64,000 bases of DNA from Clostridium sp. CAG:343 (GTDB lineage: Bacteria > Bacillota > Clostridia > TANB77 > CAG-508). The stretch covers positions 62,001 through 126,000 of the forward strand of contig FR888054.1 in NCBI GenBank assembly GCA_000431335.1, read 5' to 3'. Under the pieces are notes generated by a model. The model was given only the letters and a program-made list of their open reading frames with translations. It was not told the origin of the DNA and did no database searches. A program made the position numbers and the translations under genes. The first letter of the stretch is position 1; every line of letters begins with the position of its first letter. This document shows, piece by piece, positions 1 to 8,826 of this stretch.

Positions 1-487
1 ATCTGGTATATCCAAGTTCTACTAATTTTTGTTTTAATTTGTCTAAATTGAAACTATCTCCTATCTTAAATTTTAGTTTATTTTTATATAGTTTATCTTT
101 TGCTGGTAATTTTTGCATTATTGCTTCTATGGTTGTTACTACAATTAAATTTCTTTTTGATTGTATTTCATTTAATGTCTCTATTCTTCTATATGGCAAA
201 TCTTTACTTTCTGCAATATAATCATATGTAACTATTTCTTTTTTTGGAAATAATACAACATTCTCTGTAAAATATTTGACATTTTCATATATTTTCTTAG
301 CTTGTATTTCGTTATAAGTAATAATACAAATTGGCTTTTTCCCAAATTGATTTATAGCTGTTTCAATTTGCACTGCTCCCACGTCATTTAAGCCCGATAT
401 TGCTATCGGACTTTGTTTATTTTCTATTTGATTTAGTAATTCTTTAAACTTTTGGCTTTTTCCAAGCTCTCCTAATATTTGATTCAT
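1..487 (-). CDS. mfd: Transcription-repair coupling factor Mfd, N-terminal part (runs off the window)
   Basis: An open frame begins at the ATG at 487, behind an AGGAG site, and runs off the left edge with 162 codons visible. The translation starts MNQILGELGKSQKF and contains the UvrB-like amino-terminal signature of Mfd: a SPIAISGL stretch near residue 26, then FPKKEIVTYDYIAESKDLPYR and VVTTIEAIMQKLPAKD. Mfd removes RNA polymerase stalled at DNA lesions and recruits UvrA. The helicase domains would lie outside the window. The family call is by eye from these blocks; I consider it fairly secure. Confidence 0.82.
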   Translation of the reverse strand, partial: MNQILGELGKSQKFKELLNQIENKQSPIAISGLNDVGAVQIETAINQFGKKPICIITYNEIQAKKIYENVKYFTENVVLFPKKEIVTYDYIAESKDLPYRRIETLNEIQSKRNLIVVTTIEAIMQKLPAKDKLYKNKLKFKIGDSFNLDKLKQKLVELGYTR

Positions 488-559
488 TTTTTTCTCCTAG
501 CATAACACTTTAGATGTTTTATATTATACTACACTTTTTATAAAAAATAAAGTACTTCA

Positions 560-946
560 TTATGAAGCACTTTTTTGCTCTGTTATTTCTTCTTTTTTCT
601 TATCTACTACTTTTTTTGACTCTTTGCCCATTTCAAAAAGAATCCATGCACAATAAGCAATAAAAAATATTCCTGCTATCATATTTGCAACATTAAATGT
701 TAGCATATAAAGTAATCCTGTTAATACTCCTATAATTGCTCCTGATTTTTTCTTATTTAATGATAAAAGCATATATGCTAAAATTAATATAAGAAGTCCT
801 ACTGCAATAAATGATGTTTCTAACTTTGATAGTTGATTATATAAATTTGGTCTAAGTCCTACTACATCGATAAGTGCTAATGCTTGTAATGTAAGTAAAA
901 TAACTCCCCAAATTACTACAACTGACTTGTATTTTTTCTCGTTCAT
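560..946 (-). CDS. Small multi-pass membrane protein, unknown function
   Basis: A 128-residue protein with about four hydrophobic segments (residues 8-27, 43-62, 67-90 and 91-104) followed by a charged, lysine- and glutamate-rich tail (KKVVDKKKEEITEQK). A good GGAG ribosome site precedes the ATG at 946. It lies between mfd and topB on the same strand with its own spacing, so it may be a single transcription unit. I do not recognise the family. The tail is expected to be cytoplasmic, which is an inference from its positive charge. Confidence 0.6.
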   Translation of the reverse strand: MNEKKYKSVVVIWGVILLTLQALALIDVVGLRPNLYNQLSKLETSFIAVGLLILILAYMLLSLNKKKSGAIIGVLTGLLYMLTFNVANMIAGIFFIAYCAWILFEMGKESKKVVDKKKEEITEQKSAS

Positions 947-1024
947 TTTTCATTCTCCTTTCTTTTGTATACAAATTTTATATCAAATTGTTAATATTTT
1001 GTCAATTATTTGACATTATTTTTT

Positions 1025-2996
1025 CTATATTTTTACTACTAATCTATCAAATTTTGAATAAATATACTTTTCTAATTTTCCCATAAATTCTTTAGGCTCT
1101 ATTTTTTTCTTTGCTACCATATCTAATCCTTTCTCCCAGCTGGCTGTTAATTTAGGATTTAACATATCTGGCATTGATTGATATACAATATCATAAATTA
1201 ATTCTCCTTTTTTAGTAGGTGTAATAATCTGAGTTTTTGTATTAATTTCTATGTATTTTATTTTTTCAAGTTTTTTCATTATTTCTGCCCTTGTAGCACT
1301 TGTTCCAATGCCTGCACCTTTTATTTGCTCTCTTAATTCTTCTTCCTCTATTAGCTTTCCTGCATTTTCCATTGCCAATATAATAGAACCTGAATTATAT
1401 CTAGTTGGTGGAGATGTTTCTGCTTCTTTTAATTCAAAGTTTCTAATCTCTACTTCCTGTCCTTTTTTTAAATTTTTTAAGATTTCTAAATCATTTTGTT
1501 TTTCTTCTTCATTTGAATTATCCACTTTTTCTCCATTTTTTGTTATTCTCTTTTCTTCCGGTTTTAATATTTCTAAAAATCCTTTATTTATACAAACTTT
1601 CCCACTACAATTGAAGATTTCTATCGTCTTTTCATCTTCTATCTCAACTGTTACCTGAATTTTATTATATTCTGCTGGTGGATAAAAAATAGCTAAAAAT
1701 CTAGATACTATTACTTTATATACTTTTTTGTGTAATTCTGGTAAATTATTATAATTTTCATATCCTTGACCAGTTGGAATAATAGCATAATGGTCTGTTA
1801 TTTTGCTATCATTTACATATTTTGTTTTTATTATGTTAGTAGAATATTTTTCATCTACCATTTTTCTTATATATCCTTGCACTTCTTCGTCTTTATATCC
1901 TCTAGCTATTCCATTTAAGTTCTTTGTAATTTCTTTTGCTACTGCTGTAGAAAGTACTCTAGCATCTGTTCTTGGATAAGTTACTAATTTTTTTTCATAT
2001 AAATTTTGTATTATTTCTAGCGTCTCATCTGGTTTTATCTTAAATCTTTTAGTACATTGATTTTGTATTTCAGCTAAGTTAAATAATAATGGTGCATTTT
2101 CTTTTTGTTTTGATTTTTTTAAATTTGCTATTTTCGCTATTTTGCCTTGAAGACTTTGTATAAATTGTTTTGCATCATCCTCTTTTTTAAATCCTGATTC
2201 ATTGTATAATTTATTTGATTCAAACATTTTTGATCTTTCTGTTGATTTCCACTCAGCTTGAAAAGATGATTGTTCATCTCCAAATTCTCCGAATAATTTT
2301 ATAATACTTTGTTTTTACAAAGTTTCTAATTTCTCTTTCTCTTGCAACGATCATACCTAGGACACAAGTCATAACACGTCCTACTGAAATAGAAGCTCTT
2401 TCTTCATTTATTTTACTTGCTAAATTTCTTCCATATATAATTGACAATAATCTTGAAAAATTAATTCCTATTAAATAATCCTCTTTAGCTCTTAAATATG
2501 CACTATCTGATAAACTATCATATTCAGATAAATCTTTTGCTTCTCTAATACCTCTTAAAATTTCTTCTTCTGTTTGTGAATCAATCCATACTCTTTTCAT
2601 TTTTGCATTTGGATTAGGGTGTGCCATCATAAATACTAATCTTTGAATATATTCTCCCTCTCTTCCTGAATCTCCTGCATTATAAATTTCTTCTATATCT
2701 TCTCTTTGCATTAGTCCTTTAACTATATTAAATTGATTTTCTACTTGAGGTATAATTTCATATTTCCAATCTGAAGGGATAAATGGTAATGTGTCTAATC
2801 TCCAAAATTTTAGTTTTTCATCATATTTTTCTGGGTAGCTCATAGTTACTAAATGTCCTACACACCATGTAATTATCCATTTTTCTGATTCTAAATATCC
2901 ATTTTTTCGATTAGTTGTTATTTTTAGTGCTTTTGCAAATTCCATTGCAACTGATGGTTTTTCGGTTATTAATAATTTCTTGCCCAATTTTATCAT
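1025..2996 (-). CDS. topB: DNA topoisomerase III (TopB), read across a +1 frame break at a CGG codon
   Basis: This type IA topoisomerase relaxes and decatenates DNA. The first part (2996 to 2289) has the Toprim domain (LLITEKPSVAMEFAKAL, GDSGREGE near residue 107) and ISVGRVMTCVLG. The second part (to 1025) has the active-site tyrosine in LVTYPRTDARVLS and the C-terminal GTSATRAEI block. The parts lie in different frames. After residue 235 the zero-frame codon is CGG; skipping its C gives GEFGDEQSSFQAEW, the expected TopB continuation, and a 656-residue protein. Without the shift, translation stops five codons later. No other damage is visible. It could be a recent pseudogene or a sequence error, but the same signature recurs in four other genes here. 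Confidence 0.85.
2289..2291 (-). other. CGG +1 frameshift site in topB
   Basis: The coding strand reads ATT ATT C GGA GAA TTT. CGG is the zero-frame codon, and skipping C yields Gly-Glu-Phe, matching the TopB family. The preceding (P-site) codon is ATT. Confidence 0.75.
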
Positions 2997-2999
2997 CCT

Positions 3000-3767
3000 T
3001 TATTTTGTTTTTTCTTTTATATATTTTTTTGCTGTATCATAAATTAAATTATATCTTTTCATTGTGTCATTATCAGTAAATGTATGTCTTTTATAAATTT
3101 TATCTAAATATTGTTTATTATTAACATATTCATAACTAAAGTTAAAATTAAAATCATAAATATATGCAAAATGTGCGATTACCCTGTCTACATTGGTTTG
3201 TATTTTTTCATAATCAAGTAATTTCATTTGCATAAATTCTTCATAAATTTTATCTGTTATTTTTTCATCTGATATATCATCTTTGTTAAAGACTGTCCTT
3301 TTTTCTTCAAAAGTCATAATATAAAGTATATCTATTTTATCAGCATCTCTAATAATTTTTGAATGAAGTAATTCTTTTGGATTTAGCCCTTTTTCTATTT
3401 CTTTTCTATTATGATTTAAAATTGCTTTTTTTATAATTTCGTCATATTTCGCAGATTCTATAAAATTTCTTATTTTTCCCTGTTTGAATAAAATTTCTAC
3501 TCCAAGTTTACCATGATCAATGCTATCTTTATCTGAAAAAGTATTGTATTGCTTTATTTGTTCAAATCTTCCTATATCATGTAACAAACCTATTAACTTT
3601 GCTAATTCTATGTTTTCTTTATCTAAATTTAAATTTTCTGATATTATCCCTGATATTTCTGAAACCCTTTTAATATGTTCTATTTTTAAAGCAATCTTTT
3701 TATCCTCTGAGTTATAATTTTTAACATACTTATCAAATTCCTCATTAGCTTTTTTTAAATCTATCAT
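3000..3767 (-). CDS. HD-domain phosphohydrolase
   Basis: A 255-residue protein with the HD metal-binding signature: KIEHIKRVSEIS (first His), then LAKLIGLLHDIGRFEQ (His-Asp), then DHGKLGVEIL and a downstream RDADKID aspartate. HD proteins hydrolyse phosphate esters of nucleotides or similar substrates; the substrate here cannot be told. I chose the ATG at 3767 because AGGTGG lies just upstream; an upstream in-frame extension lacks a ribosome site. It lies 3 bp downstream of the topB start on the same strand, so it is probably transcribed into topB. Confidence 0.75.
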   Translation of the reverse strand: MIDLKKANEEFDKYVKNYNSEDKKIALKIEHIKRVSEISGIISENLNLDKENIELAKLIGLLHDIGRFEQIKQYNTFSDKDSIDHGKLGVEILFKQGKIRNFIESAKYDEIIKKAILNHNRKEIEKGLNPKELLHSKIIRDADKIDILYIMTFEEKRTVFNKDDISDEKITDKIYEEFMQMKLLDYEKIQTNVDRVIAHFAYIYDFNFNFSYEYVNNKQYLDKIYKRHTFTDNDTMKRYNLIYDTAKKYIKEKTK

Positions 3768-3833
3768 GTTTCCACCTCTTTCAACGCATTGTATCATTTT
3801 TCATTTTTTTATTCAAGAGTCTGTTTCTTATTT

Positions 3834-4424
3834 TATGAGATGTTCATGGGTCCTTTTGATCAAACAGCTCCTTGGTCTATGGAAAGTATTAGAGGTTGTG
3901 CAAAATTTTTAGATAGAGTTTGGAATTTACAAACAATATTAATCGATGGAAATGAATATTCTGCTAAATTTGAACAAATGATGCATAAAGCTATAAAAAA
4001 AGTTTCTTCTGATATTGAAGATATGAAATTTAATACTTGTATTTCTACCTTTATGACAATGGTTAATGAATTTTATAAAGAAAAATCAATTAACAAAGCT
4101 GAATTTAAAACATTTTTGCAATTATTAAATCCTTTTGCTCCACATATGACTGAGGAATTACTACATACTGTACTTGGTGAGTCAAATGATTTTGCTTATA
4201 TGGATTGGCCTGAATATGACGAATCTAAGACTATTGCTAATGAAATAACATTGCCTATTCAATTCAATGGAAAATTAAAAGGAACTGTTCAAATTCTACT
4301 TAATGAAGATGAAACTTCAGTTAAAGAAAAAGTTCATAATGTTGTTGATTCAAAACTTAATGGAAAAAATATTATTAAAGAAATATATGTAAAAAATAAA
4401 ATTTATAATATTGTTGTAAAATAA
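3834..4424 (+). pseudogene. leuS: 5'-truncated leucyl-tRNA synthetase fragment (C-terminal ~196 residues)
   Basis: The reading frame matches the last quarter of LeuRS starting at YEMFMGPFDQTAPWS, through FLDRVWNL and the anticodon-binding domain (LLNPFAPHMTEELLHTVLG), to a normal C-terminus. Nothing upstream of about 3834 resembles LeuRS; the sequence there belongs to the leader of the divergent HD gene. There is no ribosome site, and the catalytic domain (HIGH, KMSKS) is absent. The frame is otherwise undamaged over 196 codons, which suggests a recent partial duplication or rearrangement. A functional leuS must lie elsewhere. The fragment could also be a contig-join artefact. Confidence 0.75.
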
Positions 4425-4445
4425 TAAATTTTAAATAAAATAATT

Positions 4446-4485
4446 AAAAGCCTATTAGATTAGAATATTTATCTTATAGGCTTTT
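4446..4485 (+). terminator. Rho-independent terminator after the leuS fragment
   Basis: The arms AAAAGCCTAT and ATAGGCTTTT form a 10-bp stem whose descending arm runs into TTTT. It is the native leuS 3' end carried along with the fragment. Confidence 0.7.
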
Positions 4486-4717
4486 ATATAGCTTTAAGCT
4501 TATTTTTTAAATAAAAAATTTTGTAGTTTTTCTCCATGTTCTACTTCAATTTTAGCTACTGTTTTACTTATTTTTCGTAATTCAATTTTTATTTTTTCCA
4601 TTTTTTCTTGTTATTTTATTTTTTGTAACTAAACTGTAATTAATATTTAATATTTCTGAAATACATTTACTTGTTATTTATAGTATAATATTGTTATATA
4701 ATTAAGGAGAATAATAA

Positions 4718-5819
4718 ATGAGCGTAGAATCAGATTTAAAAAAAGATGGAATTATAATTACAAATAAATTAGATACTTTAAAAATAAATTCGATTGCAAG
4801 AAATGTTGCTGTAAAAATATGTGATACATTTCCTCAATTTTGCTTAAACCAAAATGAACTTTTTATTAAACTGTCTAGATTAAATATGTACAAAGCTAAT
4901 ATGCCAGATGGAATGGCTGAGGCTAACTATTTTTATAAAAATTCTTCTATTTATTTTAATGAACACATCCAAGATGAAGATTTAGAAGAATTTGCTATTC
5001 ATGAGTGTATTCACTATATTCAAGAAGTAAAAGACAAAAAAAATTATTTAATTAGAATGGGACTTTGTGATTATACAGAATTTAAAATATACGGATTAGG
5101 ACTAAATGAAGCCTCTGTACAACTTATGGCTTCAAAAATTAATGGTATTCCTAGAGATTTCGTTAAATATTTTGGAATTAGTTTTGAAACAATTAGTCCT
5201 TCTTATTATCCTTTAGAATGTTGTCTTGTAAATCAAATGGCTTATATTACTGGTGAAGATGTTTTATTTGAGAGTACAATAAATAGTAATGATAATTTCA
5301 AAAAGAAATTTGCTGATTTAACATCTCCTAAAATTTTTATGACAATACAAAATGCTATTGATGATATTTTTAATGATGAAGAATCTATTATAAAACTCAA
5401 TAATAAAATTGCGCGGTGTATCTGACAGAAATAAAAAAATTGATGGAATGTTAAAAAAGATTGATGAATTAAAAAGTGAGATAATGTTAACTTTTATGAG
5501 AACTCAAAATCTAATTATTTCAAGTTATTTTGATAAAGCATTTGAAAATATTAGTAATTTGGAAGAAGTCGAAAATTATAGAAGAAAATTATATACTTTT
5601 AAAGATTATTTGGGTTGTACTGAAGGATATACATTTTTTAATGATTACTATGTAAATAAAATGGAACAATTAGAAAATAAATATAATGCTTTAGAGAATG
5701 GCAATGTTGAAAATGCAATTAAACTTATTACTAAAAAGGAAAGTAAAATAATATCATTTTTTAAGGCTCTAAAAAAATTAATTTTTGGTGAAAAAAATGT
5801 TACTGAAAAAATAAATTAA
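4718..5819 (+). CDS. HExxH putative zinc metallopeptidase with helical C-terminal region, read across a +1 frame break at CGG
   Basis: The first part has an HExxH zinc motif (HECIHYIQE, His95-Glu96-His99) and a candidate third ligand, Glu131, in GLNEASVQL. That resembles a gluzincin-like peptidase; I do not recognise the family. AAGGAG precedes the ATG at 4718. The zero-frame codon at 5414 is CGG, followed two codons later by TGA. Skipping its C (reading GGT) joins the frame to a lysine-rich helical region ending at 5819, giving 366 residues. The downstream frame has no ribosome site of its own, only a TTG inside the overlap, which favours one protein. Two separate coupled genes remain possible. 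No signal peptide is visible. Confidence 0.65.
5414..5416 (+). other. CGG +1 frameshift site in the HExxH gene
   Basis: The coding strand reads ATT GCG C GGT GTA TCT GAC. Skipping the C gives Ile-Ala-Gly-Val-Ser-Asp. This is the only one of the seven sites on the plus strand, and it is the least certain because the family alignment is unknown. Confidence 0.55.
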
Positions 5820-5846
5820 TGTTCACTTTAAAGTGAACATTAATTT
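5813..5846. terminator. Bidirectional palindromic terminator
   Basis: A perfect 34-nt palindrome centred at 5829/5830 (core TGTTCACTTTAAAGTGAACA) separates two convergent genes and overlaps both stop codon regions. T-rich runs follow on the plus strand. Confidence 0.75.
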
Positions 5847-7125
5847 ATTTTATTTTTTCTATAATCTTATTTGCAGCTTCTCTTCCTGAATATGCTGCCC
5901 ATGCAACAGTTTTTCTAATACCTGCTAAATCTCCACATGCATATATTTTTGAATCTGAAGTTTGGTAATTCTCATCTATTTTAATATTTCCCCATTTATC
6001 CAATTTAAGCCCTAATTTTTGAACAAATGTTGCAGGTTCAGAACCTAAAGCCATTACAATATAATCCATACTAATTTTATAATTACTATTTTCAATATTT
6101 ACTGGTACAAGCCTTGTTTCACTATCTTTTTGAATTAGCTTTGTTTCTATAAGTTCTAATTCCTTAACTTTATCATTTCCTATTATTTTTACAATATTAT
6201 TTTGAAATAAAAATTTTATGCCTTCATCCATTGCATCTTTAATTTCTTTATTTTCAGCAGGCATTTGTTCTCTAGCTCTTCTATATATTACTGTAACTTC
6301 TTTTGCTCCTAGTCTCTTTATCGTTCTAGCACAATCCATAGCAACATTACCTCCACCAATTACAGCAACATACATTCCTTTATAATTAGGATGTCTATTA
6401 TATTCTAATAGCTCGTTTCCTCCAAAAACTCCTTGCAATTTTTCTCCTTCCACTCCCATTTTACAAGAAACATTGGCTCCAAATCCTAAAAGTATAGCAT
6501 CATATTCTTCTTTTAAATCTTCTAAATTTAAATTTTTTCCTAATTCTTGATTATATTTTACCTCTATTCCTAACTCTAAAATGTTATTAATAGTCTTTTT
6601 TACTTCTTGTTTTGGTAATCTAAATTCTGGAATTCCATATATTAAAAGACCACCTAAATAACTATATTTTTCATATATAGTAACTTTAATACCGCTTTTG
6701 GCCAAAAAAGCACTAGCTGTTAAACCTGATGGTCCACCTCCAATTACAGCAACTCTTTTCTGTTCATTTTCTTTCTTATTTTGATTTATTTGTTTTTCCC
6801 AACATTTCTTTAAAGTTACTCCTTTTTCCATAGCTTGTTCAAATACAAATGATTCTAATTTTCCAATTGAAACCGGTTCACCTTTTATCCCTCTTATACA
6901 TGATCCTTGACATTGCTTGAAATGTGGACATATTTTTCCGCAAACCCCTGGCAATACTGTTGTCTCGCTTAAAATCTCATATGCCTTTTCGTAATTTTCT
7001 TTTTTTATTTGTTGAATAAATTCAGGTATATTATTACTTAATGGACAGCCTTTTTTTGAACATGGTTTAACCTTACAATTCAAACAGTAATTTGCTTCAT
7101 CTCTTATTTTTTGAATTTTCTGCAT
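5845..7125 (-). CDS. gltD: GltD-like NAD(P)H oxidoreductase (glutamate synthase small-subunit family)
   Basis: A 426-residue flavoprotein. The N-terminal 4Fe-4S domain has cysteine clusters (CLNCKVKPCSKKGC at 14-27; CGKICPHFKQCQGSC near 62-76). The FAD Rossmann motif is VAVIGGGPSGLTASAFLAKSG (near 123), the NADPH motif is VAVIGGGNVAMDCARTIKRLG, and the C-terminal IYACGDLAGIRKTVAWAAYSGREAA is a GltD hallmark. GltD passes electrons from NADPH to a partner glutamate synthase or ferredoxin-type oxidoreductase. No large subunit (GltB) or NfnA-like partner lies next to it, so the partner and physiological reaction are open. Confidence 0.85.
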   Translation of the reverse strand: MQKIQKIRDEANYCLNCKVKPCSKKGCPLSNNIPEFIQQIKKENYEKAYEILSETTVLPGVCGKICPHFKQCQGSCIRGIKGEPVSIGKLESFVFEQAMEKGVTLKKCWEKQINQNKKENEQKRVAVIGGGPSGLTASAFLAKSGIKVTIYEKYSYLGGLLIYGIPEFRLPKQEVKKTINNILELGIEVKYNQELGKNLNLEDLKEEYDAILLGFGANVSCKMGVEGEKLQGVFGGNELLEYNRHPNYKGMYVAVIGGGNVAMDCARTIKRLGAKEVTVIYRRAREQMPAENKEIKDAMDEGIKFLFQNNIVKIIGNDKVKELELIETKLIQKDSETRLVPVNIENSNYKISMDYIVMALGSEPATFVQKLGLKLDKWGNIKIDENYQTSDSKIYACGDLAGIRKTVAWAAYSGREAANKIIEKIK

Positions 7126-7203
7126 TTTTACTTCTCCTTTAGTAATCCTATATTTTTATGTGTATATTTTATAATAAATTTATAAATTATTCAATTTTAC
7201 TGA

Positions 7204-7757
7204 CTACTTGTTTAATTCTTCTAAAACTAGCTGCAAATCTTTAATAAAATCTATTTTCTTTGTTTCATCTCTTAATAACGCAGCTGGATGCCATGTAGGC
7301 ATATATTTTATTCCCTTTTTTTCTACCCATTTTCCTCTAGATGCTGTAATTCCATATTCTTTTCCTAAAATATGTTTTAAAGCTACACTACCGCAAAAGA
7401 ACTATAATTTCTGGTCTTACTAATATTACCTGATTTCTTAAATAATTCATACAAGCCATACATTCATCTTCTTCTGGGTTACGGTTTGCTGGTGGTCTAC
7501 ATTTTACAATATTTGCAATATAAACTTCCTCTCTTTTTATACCTAAAGTCTGAAACGCCATATTCATTAGCTTACCCGCTTTACCTACAAATGGTTCTCC
7601 GTAATCTATCCTCATCTGCTCCAGGTCCTTCTCCAATAAACATAAGTCTAGCATCTTTTTTTCCCACACCAAAAACTATATTCTGTCTTGTTTTATATAA
7701 TTTACATTTATTACAACCTTTTATTGACTCTTCTAATTCTTCAAATGTATTATACAT
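7204..7757 (-). CDS. udg: Family-4 uracil-DNA glycosylase, read across two +1 frame breaks at CGG
   Basis: The enzyme removes uracil from DNA. From the ATG at 7757 the product begins MYNTFEELEESIKGCNKC (iron-sulfur Cys15 and Cys18) and has the active-site GEGPGADEDR (42-51). At 7601 the zero-frame codon is CGG; skipping C gives GEPFVGKAGKLM. The frame then runs through IVKCRPPANRNPEEDEC (two more cysteines) to VLL, where a second CGG at 7393 is followed directly by TAG. Skipping that C gives GSVALKHILG and then the family-4 signature WHPAALLRD, ending at 7204. Length minus two bases is exactly 184 codons. All catalytic motifs survive, which argues against simple decay. Confidence 0.85.
7391..7393 (-). 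other. CGG +1 frameshift site 2 in udg (CGG followed directly by TAG)
   Basis: The coding strand reads GTT CTT TTG C GGT AGT GTA. The zero frame ends at the next codon, TAG. Skipping C gives Val-Leu-Leu-Gly-Ser-Val, the conserved LLG segment of the family. Confidence 0.78.
7599..7601 (-). other. CGG +1 frameshift site 1 in udg
   Basis: The coding strand reads GAT AGA TTA C GGA GAA CCA. Skipping C gives Arg-Leu-Gly-Glu-Pro, matching DR-x-G-x-PFVG of family-4 UDGs. Confidence 0.78.
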
Positions 7758-7784
7758 ATTTTTGCTCCCTTTATTTCTTTTTTA

Positions 7785-8705
7785 CTATTTTACACATGAT
7801 TCTATTAATTCTATTTTTACTGTTTTGTTTGTATCAATTTTTGCTTTTGTACCTATTGGAATTACAGTTTTTGTTTCTATATGTCCAAAATTATTTGATT
7901 TTATAATCGGAAAAGTATAGTCATTTTCAATAACATCTAAAAGTATTTTTTCCAATGTTATTCCACTTTCATGTTCATAATTTCCAAGCCAGATTCCCTT
8001 TATTTTATCAAATACTTTATTTTGTCTCATATAATATAAATAATTGCTTATAAATGCCGGTTCACTTTCATAACCCAAATCTTCCAAAAATAGTATTTTA
8101 TCTGTAAAATCAATCTTATATTTTCCATCTACTAATCCTTTTGTAAGACTTAAATTTCCACCAATTAATTCTCCTTCTGAACTTCCATCTTTAATTGTTT
8201 TATATCCACTTTTTTCTTTTCCTATTTCTAAACTTCCTTCTACAAATCTTTTTATGATTTCTTTGTAGCTATAATCCGTTTCATCTGTGGCAATTGTCTT
8301 AAAATTTGTTCCACTAAAAGTAACTAAACCCGTCTTTGAAAAAATCATATTAGTTAATGACGTAATATCACTATATCCGCAAACTATCTTTGGATTATTT
8401 TTTATCACATTATAATCTAAATATTCAAAAACAGAATTAGAATTATTTCCTCCTTTTGCACACCATACCATTTTTACATCTTTATCTTGAAACATACCAT
8501 TAATATCCTCTGCCTTTTCTTTTGCTGTTGCACTATAACCACAAGTATTAGAAAATAGATTTTTTGAGAACTTAACTTTAAATCCATCTTTTTCTAATAT
8601 TTCTCTAGCTCTCATTATTTCCTCAATATTTTTTCCAATAATAGGATCAGAAGGTGCTACTACTCCTATAGTATCTCCTCTTTCTAATTTTCTTGGTATT
8701 ATCAT
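7785..8705 (-). CDS. S66-family peptidase (LD-carboxypeptidase / MccF-like)
   Basis: About 306 residues from the ATG at 8705, chosen because GGAGG lies 7 bp upstream; a longer in-frame start falls inside the inverted repeat and lacks a site. Family S66 features: RGDTIGVVAPSDP at the N-terminus, WCAKGGNNSNSVFEYLDY with a GGxNS-type block, and VCGYSDITSL. The nucleophile block is less clear by eye. S66 enzymes cleave LD peptide bonds in murein recycling (LdcA) or inactivate microcin C-like peptides (MccF). No leader peptide is seen, so the protein is cytoplasmic. Confidence 0.78.
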   Translation of the reverse strand: MIIPRKLERGDTIGVVAPSDPIIGKNIEEIMRAREILEKDGFKVKFSKNLFSNTCGYSATAKEKAEDINGMFQDKDVKMVWCAKGGNNSNSVFEYLDYNVIKNNPKIVCGYSDITSLTNMIFSKTGLVTFSGTNFKTIATDETDYSYKEIIKRFVEGSLEIGKEKSGYKTIKDGSSEGELIGGNLSLTKGLVDGKYKIDFTDKILFLEDLGYESEPAFISNYLYYMRQNKVFDKIKGIWLGNYEHESGITLEKILLDVIENDYTFPIIKSNNFGHIETKTVIPIGTKAKIDTNKTVKIELIESCVK

Positions 8706-8719
8706 CTTAATTCCTCCTT

Positions 8720-8826
8720 TGAGACAAGAGGGACAGGTCTTATTTGTCTCATTTTTTATCCGCCTCATTTTTCGACATTTTTCTACTTAATTCATGAGAC
8801 AAATAAGACCTGTCCCTCTTGTCTCA
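8720..8826. repeat. REP/BIME-like paired inverted repeat
   Basis: A 32-bp arm (8720-8751, beginning TGAGACAAGAGGGACAGG) is repeated as a perfect reverse complement at 8795-8826, with a 43-bp spacer. Each arm also has its own palindromic ends (GAGACAA and TTGTCTC). The right arm contains the pgeF stop codon. The GGGACAGGTC/GTCTC composition resembles REP-type repeats of Firmicutes that are mobilised by RAYT transposases; no RAYT gene is in the window. Confidence 0.75.

Noticed and set aside
4499..4605. A 33-codon minus-strand frame (EVEHGEKLQNFLF) in the gap before the HExxH gene
   Set aside because: There is no ribosome site and it is too short to judge. It may be a remnant of a larger gene, but I cannot name it.
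8706..8768. Longer N-terminus for the S66 peptidase, starting at 8768
   Set aside because: That extension runs through the inverted repeat, has no ribosome site and contains an in-frame CGG. The ATG at 8705 has GGAGG at the right distance.
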